Assembly: GCA_029202445.1 (NCBI GenBank)
Contig: CP119321.1
Coordinates: 2,542,001-2,606,000, forward strand
DNA: 64,000 bases
Direction: 5' to 3'
DNA from: Candidatus Microbacterium phytovorans
Lineage (GTDB): Bacteria > Actinomycetota > Actinomycetes > Actinomycetales > Microbacteriaceae
Notes under the pieces: model-generated
What the model was told of the DNA's origin: nothing
The model's input: only the letters and a program-made list of their open reading frames with translations
Databases searched by the model: none
Position numbers and translations under genes: made by a program
Part shown: positions 17,623 through 26,278 of the stretch, one piece after another
Layout of the letters: each line of letters starts with the position of its first letter
Numbering within the stretch: position 1 is the stretch's first letter

Positions 17623-18900
17623 GTGCGGTCGCCGATTCCGCTCCGCCGACGCTCCGTCTGGTGGCTCCTGCTTCCCGCCGTGCCGCTGCTCGTCATCGTG
17701 GCGCAGCTGTCTCCGCTCCTGATGGCACCCCCGCAGTGGTGGACGTGGACCGTCAGCCGCTCGGTCCTCCTCATCCTCATACCGGCCGCCGTCGGAGCAA
17801 CGGGCGCAGCGCTCGAAGCATCGCGCCTCCGCGCGCGCCGGCTCGAGAACCCGCTCGTCACCCGCGGTGCGCCCGCGGTCCTCGCCGTCGCCCTCTGGCC
17901 GCCCCTTCTCTGCGCAGTCGCGATGCAGCTGCTGGCCGTCGCGATCGTCGCCCTGACGGGCGGAGGTACCGACGGTGACGTGCCCTGGCCGATCCTCGGG
18001 ACGATCGCCGCGATGCTGTTCTTCCATACGTGCTTCGGGTTCGCGCTGGGAAGCCTGCTTCGCCCGGTCTTCGGCATCCCCGTGGCACTCGCCGGGAGCT
18101 ACGCATGGCTCGGCTTCACGGGCACGATGCCCACCTTCGAGCTCCGACATCTCGCCGGACTCGTGATCGAGACCTGCTGCACCTACGATCAGCAGCCCAT
18201 CGCCGCATCCCTTCTTGCAGCGACTCTCTTCTCCGTCCTCGCGGGAGTCGGTCTGCTGGTCCTCGCCTGCACCGCGTTGCGCATCGCCCGTGGCCGCACC
18301 GTTCTCGCGGGGGCGGCCGGTGCTGCACTCATCGCGAGCGGGCTCGGGACAGGGCTGCTCGTCGCCACCGGGCTACCGCCGTCGGCCGCAGAGCCCCGCG
18401 ACCCGCACGCTCTCGTCTGCACCACCGACGATGTGACGGTGTGCCTCTTCCCCGAGCAGGCGGATGCCGGCATCCGCTCTCTGGTCGCCGACATGCTCGC
18501 CCGAGTGCGGTCGGACGGGGTGGACCTCCCGGCTCTCGTCGCCGCCTCGGACTCCTCCACCTACGACCCCGACCGCGTTCGCCTCACGCTGCAATCGGAC
18601 ATGAGCGAGGCGCAGATCGCCCTATCCATGGCTACCGATCTTCCTGAACCCCGGTGTCTGCGGGATGCCGTGACGACCGCAGCGCGACGCGACACCGACC
18701 GCTCGGCCGCGGTGCTGTGGCTCCAGGCCGCCATGCTCGGCGCTGCTCCGTCCCGGGATGCGCAAGAGGGTGTCGATGAGCCGGTCGCCATGACGCTGAG
18801 GCGCGTGCTCGATCAGCCGCGCGCCGATCAGGTGGCGTGGATCAACACCACCATCGAGTCACTCCGCGACTGCTCCGTCGCTCCGCCGGTCACGCCGTGA
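17623..18900 (+). CDS. ABC-type membrane protein with extracytoplasmic C-terminal domain
   Basis: 425 aa from the GTG at 17623, which has GGAGG seven bases upstream; the GTG at 17617 is too close to that site. Six or so hydrophobic helices fill residues 1-260. A soluble domain of about 160 residues follows, probably outside the cell, beginning near HALVCTTDDVTVCLFPEQ with two cysteines, then further ones at LPEPRC and LRDC. Permeases of exporters rarely end in such a domain, which may bind or process the cargo (inference). It is second in the peptide/ABC operon. Confidence 0.7.
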   Translation: MRSPIPLRRRSVWWLLLPAVPLLVIVAQLSPLLMAPPQWWTWTVSRSVLLILIPAAVGATGAALEASRLRARRLENPLVTRGAPAVLAVALWPPLLCAVAMQLLAVAIVALTGGGTDGDVPWPILGTIAAMLFFHTCFGFALGSLLRPVFGIPVALAGSYAWLGFTGTMPTFELRHLAGLVIETCCTYDQQPIAASLLAATLFSVLAGVGLLVLACTALRIARGRTVLAGAAGAALIASGLGTGLLVATGLPPSAAEPRDPHALVCTTDDVTVCLFPEQADAGIRSLVADMLARVRSDGVDLPALVAASDSSTYDPDRVRLTLQSDMSEAQIALSMATDLPEPRCLRDAVTTAARRDTDRSAAVLWLQAAMLGAAPSRDAQEGVDEPVAMTLRRVLDQPRADQVAWINTTIESLRDCSVAPPVTP

Positions 18901-19490
18901 AGCTCGCGCTCAAGACCCATCGTGTCGTGCCGGTCGCGCTCGTCGAGACGGCTCTGGCCCTGCTTGCGGCACTCGTCGGCACCACTCTCATCGCGCTCCC
19001 CGGTCCGGCCGGCGATGCGCCGCTGAGTCTCCTCATCGCGCTCGCCGGATCGCTGGTCGTCGCGCCGCCGCTCGTGCGCGCATGGCCGACGAACCGGACC
19101 AACACCGTCCGCGGGGCCGGAGCCGTCGCGGCGGTCGTCGTGCTCAGCCAGATCGCGCCGGGCGTCGTCGTCACCACCATCGCCGCAACCCTCGGGGCAC
19201 CGCAGATGCTCGCGTACGTCGGGATGCTCACCTGGCTGCTCGCCCTTCAAGTCGCCGCCGGGGTGCTGGTCAGCGCGCCCTACCAGGGGCTGGCGCCTGC
19301 CGTGTACGTGATGCTGTGCGCGCTCGTCGGACGCATCGACGGTGTCGTGCAGCCCTGGGCGTGGCCGCTCGCGGGCAGCTCGTCCGTGTCGATGGCCGAC
19401 ATCGGCACCGCGACCCTCGCGCTTTCGCTCACTGCGCTCGCCTGGCGCGGACTTCACGGACGCAGCACGGAGTCGGCAGCCGCGAGATGA
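18897..19490 (+). CDS. Second membrane subunit of the peptide-ABC operon
   Basis: 197 aa, GTG start overlapping the previous TGA (GTGA). About six hydrophobic segments with short loops (LALLAALVGTTLIALPGP; GAVAAVVVLSQIAPGVVV; MLAYVGMLTWLLALQVAAG). No soluble domain. It is last in the operon and ends 14 bp before the right copy of the 32-bp repeat. I do not recognise a named family beyond ABC-2-like permease character. Confidence 0.65.
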   Translation: MKLALKTHRVVPVALVETALALLAALVGTTLIALPGPAGDAPLSLLIALAGSLVVAPPLVRAWPTNRTNTVRGAGAVAAVVVLSQIAPGVVVTTIAATLGAPQMLAYVGMLTWLLALQVAAGVLVSAPYQGLAPAVYVMLCALVGRIDGVVQPWAWPLAGSSSVSMADIGTATLALSLTALAWRGLHGRSTESAAAR

Positions 19491-19503
19491 GTCGAGCCGA
19501 GGC

Positions 19504-19535
19504 TCCCTACGCGACGTCGGCAGTGCGCTCTGACG
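19504..19535 (+). repeat. Direct repeat, right copy (32 bp)
   Basis: 31 of 32 bases match the copy at 16579-16610. Here it covers the 3' end of the leftward membrane-protein gene and the gap after the ABC module. Outside the 32 bp the flanks of the two copies do not align. Confidence 0.85.
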
Positions 19536-19902
19536 ACCGGCGCCAGCGCTCCTCGAGTTCCGACCACCGGGTGCCCACGGCGTAGGCGACGCCACCGACT
19601 GACGCCACCACGAGCATCGGCGCCCACGTGCCGAGGGCGATGCCCGTGCTCGCCGCGAGCATCCCGCCGGCCCACGCCGCGAACGGGGCGAACGACGAGA
19701 CGCGCATGACGAGCGCGATACCCGCAGCGACCGCCGCCAGGATGCCGACGACCACACCCGCCCACATCACCCACGCAGTGATCCCCGCGAAGAAGTCGAT
19801 GACGACCCGCCCGTTCAGCATGCGGGGCAGCGGCGGTCGGGCGCTTGAGATCGCGCAACGTGCACGGCATCCTCCTATCTCCGGAGAGGAGACGCGCGAC
19901 AC
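19507..19902 (-). CDS. Small membrane protein, unknown function
   Basis: Up to 131 aa; the start is uncertain because the first 27 residues look non-coding and an ATG at 19821 (MLNGRVVIDF) begins the convincing part. About three hydrophobic helices (WVMWAGVVVGILAAVAAGIALV; FAAWAGGMLAASTGIALG; PMLVVASVGGVAYAVG) precede a charged tail WSELEERWRRSSERT. Convergent with the ABC module, its last codons lie in the right direct repeat. Confidence 0.5.
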   Translation of the reverse strand: MSRVSSPEIGGCRARCAISSARPPLPRMLNGRVVIDFFAGITAWVMWAGVVVGILAAVAAGIALVMRVSSFAPFAAWAGGMLAASTGIALGTWAPMLVVASVGGVAYAVGTRWSELEERWRRSSERTADVA

Positions 19903-19968
19903 CCCGCTTTATGACGCGCAACGGCGGAAATCCCCGACGTGGACGAGGGATGCCGTCGACCGGCGGCG

Positions 19969-20610
19969 TCAGGCCATGTGGTGCAGGCGGCGGAGCGTCA
20001 GTTCGGCGCCGGCTCCGTCGCGTGCGGCGATGCGGTCACGCAGCGTCGTGTACTCCTCCGGATGCGACAGCGGCGCGTCGAGGAAGGGGTCCCAGCCGCG
20101 GAGGTTCCGCTGGATGGAGAGGGCCGTCTCGCGCATGATCCCGATGAAGACGGAGTTGGCCGTGGCCCGGGTGACGCCCTCGAACATGGTCACCGACGCG
20201 TCGAACAGCCGCAGCCGGTCGCCGGCGTGCGCCGCGGCGATCACGTGGTCGGCGGCGTCGAGGATGCCGTCGAGCTCGTCGTCGCTGCAGACGGCCAGCG
20301 ACAGCCGCAGCGCGCTGCCGAGGAAGGAGACGGTCACGGCGGCCGTGTCGGCGCGCAGGCGATCGTCGGGTTCGGACACGCGCGTGTAGCGGCCGACGGC
20401 CACTTCGACCAGACCGAACCGTTCGAGCCGCTGCAACGCCTCGCGCACCGGGGTGCGGGAGATGCCGAGCTGCGCCGCCAGATCCACGTCGCGGAGCCGT
20501 TCGCCCGGTCGCAGACGACCCTCGAGAATGGCGGCGCCGATGGTCGTGTAGACCTCGTCGCTGAGGATCGCGCCGCTCGAGATCGCGAGGGGTGGCAGCG
20601 GCTCAGTCAT
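19969..20610 (-). CDS. GntR-family regulator, FCD type
   Basis: 213 aa. The winged helix has RPGERLRDVDLAAQLGISRT and PVREALQRLERFGLVEV (residues about 25-70), followed by an all-helical FCD ligand domain with candidate metal-site Asp/His residues (FDASVTMFEGV; RRLHHMA). The ATG at 20610 is chosen because sequence further upstream lacks coding character. FCD regulators usually sense organic or sugar acids, and no metabolic partner gene is adjacent, so the target is unknown. Confidence 0.88.
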   Translation of the reverse strand: MTEPLPPLAISSGAILSDEVYTTIGAAILEGRLRPGERLRDVDLAAQLGISRTPVREALQRLERFGLVEVAVGRYTRVSEPDDRLRADTAAVTVSFLGSALRLSLAVCSDDELDGILDAADHVIAAAHAGDRLRLFDASVTMFEGVTRATANSVFIGIMRETALSIQRNLRGWDPFLDAPLSHPEEYTTLRDRIAARDGAGAELTLRRLHHMA

Positions 20611-20776
20611 GGCGGCATCAGTGTATGGCCCGCACCTATGCGTCACCGGAGTACGCCGCGCAGGCGCGACGCACGATCTCAGGGCGGATTCCCATGAATG
20701 CACCACTGCCGAACGTCGGGCGATGACAGTAAAGTGAGCCCCGGCACGCTTCGCGTGGCCTATCCGGGGGGATCCG

Positions 20777-20819
20777 TCGACGCCCGGGCGAGCGAATCAT
20801 CGTGACGCCCGGGCGTCGA
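20777..20819. promoter_or_regulatory. 14-bp perfect inverted repeat upstream of the cold-shock gene
   Basis: TCGACGCCCGGGCG (20777-20790) is repeated in inverted form at 20806-20819, with a 15-base spacer. Each arm holds the palindrome CGCCCGGGCG. No U-tract follows on either side, so it is not a typical terminator; a structured leader or regulator site is possible. It lies in the roughly 360-bp gap between the GntR gene and the cold-shock gene, about 150 bp before the latter. Confidence 0.6.
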
Positions 20820-20971
20820 ATGGTTAACACGGATTCCGGGCGTTCACCAGATTGTGTTGCAACATTTGTGTCACCATCTGGAACGCGAGTATGGCCGTGT
20901 GGGTGGTGCCCGTTACCGTGGGACTCGTCGGCGTACATCTTCGTCGGCTTCATGCGTAAGTAAGGCAGTTC

Positions 20972-21178
20972 ATGAGCAGCAGCGGTACCGTCAAGTGGTT
21001 CAACTCGGAGAAGGGCTTCGGTTTCATCGCCCCCGACGAGGGTGGCGCTGACGTCTTCGCCCACTACACGGCGATCGAAGCGAGCGGCTACCGCTCGCTC
21101 GAGGAGAACCAGCGCGTCGAGTTCGAGATCGCGCAGGGCCCCAAGGGTCTGCAGGCGGAGAACATCCGCCCCATCTGA
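20972..21178 (+). CDS. Cold-shock domain protein (CspA family)
   Basis: 68-aa single OB-fold RNA/DNA-binding protein. RNP1 KGFGFIAP (residues about 15-22) and RNP2 DVFAHYTAI (28-36) are intact and the length is standard. It acts as an RNA chaperone or antiterminator. It is a single gene with a long upstream region (20611-20971) that contains the 14-bp inverted repeat and GTTGCAAC palindrome at about 20857-20864; cold-shock genes often carry long structured leaders. Confidence 0.95.
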   Translation: MSSSGTVKWFNSEKGFGFIAPDEGGADVFAHYTAIEASGYRSLEENQRVEFEIAQGPKGLQAENIRPI

Positions 21179-21184
21179 TCGGAC

Positions 21185-22441
21185 CTACCGTCCGGTCGAA
21201 CGGTCATAGTCCGCGAGGGCGATGGCGTCTTCGGCGTGCCGTAGTGCGCGCCTCGCCCCGTCCAAAGCGGTGACCGGATCCTGCGCCGACCGCGCGGCGG
21301 CCAACTCGGCCTGTGCCGAGGACAGCCGTACGCGCGCGTCGGCGTTGGCATGTGACGCCGCCGTCTCCGCGCGCGCCACCGCCGCCCGCGCCGCCGCGAG
21401 GGTGCCGGGAAGCGCCGTGCGTGCACCGCGGAGCCGCTGCTGAGCCGTGCGCGCGTCGCCCAGCGCCAGATCGAGTCGATCGCGTGCGCGGGCGATCATC
21501 GTCACGGCGTGCGTCGGCCGCCGCCGAGCCTCCGGCTCCACCGCGTCGATCGCGGCCGTGACCTCGCGGATAGCCGTACCGAGCCGATCGGCCTCCTCCG
21601 GTTCGAGGTCGGCTCGCACCCGCTCCGCCTGACGCAGCGCTTCTCGCGCCGCCTCCACTTCGTCGTCGACCGCGCGCTCCGCGTCTGTCACGAGGCGATG
21701 CTGCTCCTCCAGGATGCGGGCCGACTCCTGTGCCTGCCGGAGCAACCGCTCCGCCGCGGCCAGCACGGGCAGCGCCGACCTCGTCGGATCTGCGGCGCGC
21801 TCCGCGGCATCCGTCAGCCGGCTCTCGGCCTCCGCGAGGAGGCGCGTCGCATCGGCGGCCGCCCGCTTGGCGGCGTCGATCTCCGACGCGTCGACGCGGC
21901 CGCCCAGGTCGGACAGCAACGCCTCCGGGTCGCCGAGCTCGGCGCGGAAGGCGTCGAGCCGGGCGCGCGCATCCTCCACCTGCGAGGCGGCGGAACGGTG
22001 CGCGCCCATCCACGCGGAGTGCTCGCTCCGCGCCGCCGCGATCTGCGCCGCGGCAGCGTCGATCCGTCCACGGAGCAGCCGGGCGACGCGGGCAATCTCT
22101 GTGGGGTGCGCGTCGGGTTCGAGACCGCGCAGCAGCGCGAACGCGTCGTCGCGCGTGTGCCGGGCGAGCAGCAGCGCACGGCGCAGGGATGCCGGTGCCC
22201 CACCGTCGTAGAGGGCGCCGCTGAGCGCCACCTCGAGATCGAGCTCTTCGACCGCGTCGTCGAGCGCGACGAGCGCCACCCCCGTGTCCGCGCGTTGCGC
22301 GTCGGCGGCCGCGCGCGCCCGCGGACTGCGGCGGGAACGCCGGATCAGCCAGGTCGCGAGGACGACGGCCAGCGCGGTCGCACCGAACACGACGGCGGCG
22401 GGGATGCCCCACCGTGCGATCTCGACCCAGCCGTCGCTCAT
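21185..22441 (-). CDS. Membrane-anchored coiled-coil protein
   Basis: 418 aa. One N-terminal transmembrane helix (IPAAVVFGATALAVVLATWLI) and a basic RRSRRSPR stop-transfer are followed by about 370 residues of Ala/Arg/Glu-rich helix with heptad character, predicted to be long coiled coils on the cytoplasmic side. It has no catalytic motif and resembles helical domains of TPM/septation-ring-like proteins only in general style. It ends 6 bp after the convergent cold-shock gene and lies 11 bp downstream of the HAD gene, so it may be co-transcribed with that gene. Confidence 0.65.
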   Translation of the reverse strand: MSDGWVEIARWGIPAAVVFGATALAVVLATWLIRRSRRSPRARAAADAQRADTGVALVALDDAVEELDLEVALSGALYDGGAPASLRRALLLARHTRDDAFALLRGLEPDAHPTEIARVARLLRGRIDAAAAQIAAARSEHSAWMGAHRSAASQVEDARARLDAFRAELGDPEALLSDLGGRVDASEIDAAKRAAADATRLLAEAESRLTDAAERAADPTRSALPVLAAAERLLRQAQESARILEEQHRLVTDAERAVDDEVEAAREALRQAERVRADLEPEEADRLGTAIREVTAAIDAVEPEARRRPTHAVTMIARARDRLDLALGDARTAQQRLRGARTALPGTLAAARAAVARAETAASHANADARVRLSSAQAELAAARSAQDPVTALDGARRALRHAEDAIALADYDRSTGR

Positions 22442-22452
22442 CGTCGCGTCGA

Positions 22453-23133
22453 TCAGGCGTCGTCGTCGATCAGGAGCAGGCTCCGCAGCTGCGCGGCATC
22501 GTCGACGACGGCCTGCGCACCCTCGGATTCGTGCGGCCAGCTGAAGCCCCAGCTCACGAAGATCACCGGAACGCCGTGCGCCGCCCCGCCCTCGACATCG
22601 TGGTGCCGGTCGCCGATCAGCACCGGCCGGCTCGTGTCCACGCCCTTCTCGGCCAGCTGGCGCAGCGACTCGGCGACGATGTCCGCCTTCGTCGCGAGGG
22701 TCTTCTCATCCGGGGTCGCCCCGACGATCACCTTCAGGTGCCGCGCGAGGTCGAAGTGATCCATGAGCGCCAGCACCTGGTTCTCCGGCTTCGAGCTGGC
22801 GGTCGCCTGCGCGATGCCCGCGGCATCCACCTCGGCGATGAGTTCGCCGACACCCGGGTACAGGCGCGCGCCCGTCGTGTAGCCGTCGGCCTTGCCGATC
22901 TGCCGGTAGTACGCCACGGCCTCGGAAGCACGAGCGGCCGTCATCCCGACGTTCGTCTGGAACGACTCGAACATGGGCGGGCCGATCCAGTGCACGAGCT
23001 CCTCGCGCGTCGGCGCGGGCTGTCCGAAATGGGTGAGCGCGATGGTCAGCCGACGGAGGATCCCCTCGGAGGCGTCGACCACCGTCCCGTCGACGTCCCA
23101 GAGAATGCACGTCCACGGAGATCTCATCGTCAT
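22453..23133 (-). CDS. HAD-superfamily phosphatase
   Basis: 226-aa phosphoglycolate-phosphatase-like hydrolase. Motif I is LWDVDGTVVD (Asp nucleophile near 11), motif II ATASSKPE, and motif IV VLIGDRHHDVEGG with GVPVIFVSWGFS after it. A helical cap (residues 20-95) contains THFGQPAPTREELVHWIGPP. Cytosolic; the substrate (phosphoglycolate, pyrophosphate or a nucleotide) cannot be decided. The start is ATG at 23133. Confidence 0.85.
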   Translation of the reverse strand: MTMRSPWTCILWDVDGTVVDASEGILRRLTIALTHFGQPAPTREELVHWIGPPMFESFQTNVGMTAARASEAVAYYRQIGKADGYTTGARLYPGVGELIAEVDAAGIAQATASSKPENQVLALMDHFDLARHLKVIVGATPDEKTLATKADIVAESLRQLAEKGVDTSRPVLIGDRHHDVEGGAAHGVPVIFVSWGFSWPHESEGAQAVVDDAAQLRSLLLIDDDA

Positions 23134-23177
23134 GCATGCCAGCCTAGCCAGCGCCCGCGCGCCGCCCGGCTGCGCGG

Positions 23178-23873
23178 CTAGAACAGACGAGGGGCGCCGG
23201 ACTCGGTGCCCTTCATGCCGTCGTAGTCGAGGGTGACGCAACGGATGCCGCGGTCGGTCGCGAGCACGCGCGCCTGCGGCTTGATCTCCTGCGCCGCGAA
23301 GACGCCCGTGACGGGGGCGAGGTGCGGATCGCGGCCGAGGAGCTCGAGGTAGCGCGTGAGCTGCTCGACGCCGTCGATGTCGCCGCGACGCTTCACCTCG
23401 ACGGCGATCGTGCCGCCCGCAGGGTTGCGCAGCAGCAGGTCGACGGGGCCGATCGCCGTCGGGAACTCCCGTCGCACGAGCGTCAGACCGTCGCCGATCA
23501 CGTCGACCTGCTCGGCGAGGAGCCGCTGCAGATCGGCTTCCACGCCGTCCTTCTGGAGCCCGGGGTCGATGCCCAGCTCGTGCGACGAGTCGTGGATCAC
23601 CTCGTAGATGCGCACCAGCAGCGCATCCCCGGTCTTGGCGTGGGTGACACGCCAATGCTCGATGACGCCGGCCGAAGCGGACTCGGCATCCGGCTCTTCC
23701 ACGGTGAGGGTGCAGGGCGGGCTCATCCAGTTGAGCGGCTTGTACGACCCGCCGTCGGAATGCACGAGCAGCGACCCGTCGCCCTTGTGGACGAGCAGAC
23801 GCGTCGCGAGCGGCAGGTGGGCATTGAGCCGACCCGTGTAATCGACGGAGCAGCGGGCGATGACGAGGCGCAC
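23178..23873 (-). CDS. nucS: Mismatch-specific endonuclease NucS
   Basis: 231-aa NucS/EndoMS, which cuts double-stranded DNA at mismatches and provides MutS/MutL-independent mismatch repair in actinobacteria. The N-terminal beta domain begins [20 protein letters not shown]; the RecB-like nuclease core has VDLLLRN and [17 protein letters not shown], supplying the catalytic Asp, Glu and Lys. The C-terminus [13 protein letters not shown] carries a sliding-clamp-binding type tail. Full length and intact. Confidence 0.93.
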   Translation of the reverse strand: MRLVIARCSVDYTGRLNAHLPLATRLLVHKGDGSLLVHSDGGSYKPLNWMSPPCTLTVEEPDAESASAGVIEHWRVTHAKTGDALLVRIYEVIHDSSHELGIDPGLQKDGVEADLQRLLAEQVDVIGDGLTLVRREFPTAIGPVDLLLRNPAGGTIAVEVKRRGDIDGVEQLTRYLELLGRDPHLAPVTGVFAAQEIKPQARVLATDRGIRCVTLDYDGMKGTESGAPRLF

Positions 23874-23917
23874 CGGACGAGCCTACCCGCCACGCCTGCC
23901 GCCGCGGTGGTTCCGGC

Positions 23918-25141
23918 TCAGTGGTGGCCGGCGCCCACCTTCGACCCGGCGATCGGCTTCGCCGCGCCCGACGCCAGACCCGACAGGGCGATGAGGCCGA
24001 CGATGATCCACAGGGTCGACAGGATGCCGATCTGGTGACTGATCCAGCCGAGCACCGGCGGGCCGCACAGGAATGCGAGATAGCCGATGGTCGCGGCCGC
24101 CGACACCGACGCGGCCGCCTTCTTCGGGTCGTCGGCCGCCGCAGACATGCCCAGCGGGAATCCGAGCGACGCCCCCGCGCCCCACAGCGCGACACCGACG
24201 AACGCGATCGGCGTCGACGGGGCGAGGATGAACAGGATGAGCCCGATCCCGGCAGTGACGGCGAGGGCTCGAAGCGCCCAGACGCGACCGATGCGGTCGA
24301 CCAGCGGTCCGCCGATCATGCGGAAGACGGTCATCGCCACCGAGAAGACGGTGAGGGCGACCGCGCCGGTGGCCTCGGACTCGTTGTGGCCGTCGACGAC
24401 GGCGATCGTGAGCCAGTCGGTCGCGCTGCCCTCGGCGAACGCCATGCCGAGCATGATGATGCCGATCGCGTACGTGCGCGGGTCGCGCCAGACCTGCATC
24501 ATCGCGCGGAACCGCTCTCCGCGGCTGAGGGTGGGCTCATCGTCGCCGGCGGCGACCTCGTGCACGGGAACGTAGATCAGCGCGACGAGTCCCGAGACGA
24601 GCACGAGCACGCCCGCCGCCCACAGGTGCCATGCGACCCCCACGCCCCACGCGGCCATGCCGACCCCGACGCCCGCACCGGCAACGGTGCCGAGGCTGAA
24701 GAAGGCGTGGAACATCGGCATGAGGGTGCGCTCGAACGCCTGCTCGACCGCCGCGGCTTCGACGTTCATCATGACGTCGGTGCTCGCCATGCCCAGGCCC
24801 ATGAAGGCGAGGCCGACCGCGGTCACGCCGTACGACTCGGCGAACTGCACGCCGAACCCGGCGATCAGCACACCCGCGCCGAACGCCGACACGGTGAACA
24901 CCATGCCTCGCCGCGCACCCCACCGGGCGACGACGACGTTCGCCAGCGACAGGCCGACGATGGAGGCCGCCCCCATGACGAAGAGGAGCGCGCCGACGCC
25001 GAAGTCGTCGATGTCGAGCGTGGCCTTGACCGACGGCAGCCGCGACGCCCACGACGCGAATCCCAGACCCGTGACGAAGAAGATGGTGAAGATCGCCGTC
25101 CGCCAGTGGACGAGCTGCGGACGGGTGAGGGTGGTGGTCAC
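23918..25141 (-). CDS. MFS transporter
   Basis: 407 aa with about 12 transmembrane helices and a central loop (VHEVAAGDDEPTLSRGERFRA). The helix 2-3 loop WGARRGMVF and an ATDWLTI segment place it near the FucP/YbjJ-like group. The substrate is unknown. It is divergent from a LacI-type regulator with 67 bp between the starts, which suggests a sugar- or nucleoside-responsive exporter/importer controlled by that regulator. Confidence 0.85.
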   Translation of the reverse strand: MTTTLTRPQLVHWRTAIFTIFFVTGLGFASWASRLPSVKATLDIDDFGVGALLFVMGAASIVGLSLANVVVARWGARRGMVFTVSAFGAGVLIAGFGVQFAESYGVTAVGLAFMGLGMASTDVMMNVEAAAVEQAFERTLMPMFHAFFSLGTVAGAGVGVGMAAWGVGVAWHLWAAGVLVLVSGLVALIYVPVHEVAAGDDEPTLSRGERFRAMMQVWRDPRTYAIGIIMLGMAFAEGSATDWLTIAVVDGHNESEATGAVALTVFSVAMTVFRMIGGPLVDRIGRVWALRALAVTAGIGLILFILAPSTPIAFVGVALWGAGASLGFPLGMSAAADDPKKAAASVSAAATIGYLAFLCGPPVLGWISHQIGILSTLWIIVGLIALSGLASGAAKPIAGSKVGAGHH

Positions 25142-25208
25142 CCGGCAACTCTATCGAAGATGCCGAATCGATTCGACGCTCGACTTTGCCGCGGGTAGCA
25201 TCGAACCG

Positions 25209-26237
25209 ATGAACAGCCGCCGAGCCACCATCGCCGACGTCGCCCGCGAAGCGGGCGTGTCGCCGTCGACGGCATCCGTCGTGTTCTCCGGCAAGACCCC
25301 CGTCTCGGACGCCACCCGGGCGCGGGTGCTCGCCGCCGCCGCCGACCTCGGCTACACCGGGCCCGACCCGCTCGCCGCATCGCTGCGACGCGGGCGCACC
25401 GGCATCGTCGGCGTGCTCCAGCGCGGACCGCTCGGCATCGCCTTCACCGACCCGATCCAGCGGTCGGTCATGGACGGCCTCGCGGATGCCGTCGCTGCGA
25501 TCGACGCCAGCCTCCTCCTCCTGCGCCCCGCCCCCGACGACGGCGAGCCGCGCCCCGGCGCCGCGACGCTCGCGACGGTGCCGCTCGACGCGGCCGTGCT
25601 CCTCGGGACGATCCCCGAGGCGGCCGCCGACGTCGCGGCCGTGCGTGCCCGCGGCATCCCGGTCGTCGTGATCGAGGGGGATGCCGGGGAGGGCGTGCCG
25701 CGTATCGGCCTCGACAACCACGACGCGCAGCGCTGCATCGCCGACCACGTGCGCCGCCTCGGGCACACCGACGTCGCGCTCGTGCTCCTCCCGCCCCGGC
25801 TCAACGTCACCCACGACCGACTGGGCGGCGCGCGCGACGTGTTCCCCGACGCCCCCACTTACGCGACGCTGGGCAGCTCCATCGACGAAGGGCTCCGCGT
25901 CGGCCGCCAGGTGTTCGCCGCGGGGCGTCCGACCGCCGTCCTCGCCCAGAGCGACCTCCTCGCGGCGGGAGTCATCCGCGCCGCGGAAGAGGCCGGCCTG
26001 TCGGTGCCGGGCGACGTCAGCGTGGCGGGCTTCGACGGCATCCGCGTGGACGGACTCGCCCCGTACGAGCTGACCACGATGGTGCAGCCGGCCGTCGACA
26101 AGGGTCGTGCGGCCGGCGCCGCCGTCGTCGCGATGCTCCTCGGCGAGCAGCCGGCGTCGATCTCCTTCACGAGTGTTTTCCGCGCGGGGAATACGACGGG
26201 ACCGGCCCCGGGCTCCGGCACCCCTTCGCCCCGGTAG
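25209..26237 (+). CDS. LacI-family regulator
   Basis: 342 aa from the ATG at 25209. The helix-turn-helix TIADVAREAGVSPSTASVVF (residues 7-26) is followed by a ligand-binding domain with VSVAGFDGIRVDGLAPYELT near the end. It is divergent from the MFS gene, its likely target, and is separate from the mannan LacI. The last codons are about 40 bp before the antiporter operon, which appears to have its own ribosome site. Confidence 0.9.
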   Translation: MNSRRATIADVAREAGVSPSTASVVFSGKTPVSDATRARVLAAAADLGYTGPDPLAASLRRGRTGIVGVLQRGPLGIAFTDPIQRSVMDGLADAVAAIDASLLLLRPAPDDGEPRPGAATLATVPLDAAVLLGTIPEAAADVAAVRARGIPVVVIEGDAGEGVPRIGLDNHDAQRCIADHVRRLGHTDVALVLLPPRLNVTHDRLGGARDVFPDAPTYATLGSSIDEGLRVGRQVFAAGRPTAVLAQSDLLAAGVIRAAEEAGLSVPGDVSVAGFDGIRVDGLAPYELTTMVQPAVDKGRAAGAAVVAMLLGEQPASISFTSVFRAGNTTGPAPGSGTPSPR

Positions 26238-26278
26238 ACTGGACATCCGACCCCCCGCGATCACGTCTGGAGGCCAGA

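Noticed and set aside
19454..19921. Alternative leftward frame with a strong AGGAGG before GTG/ATG (MPCTLRDLK…)
   Set aside because: Despite the ribosome-like site its protein is Arg/His/Gly-rich shadow sequence, whereas the overlapping frame encodes clean membrane helices.
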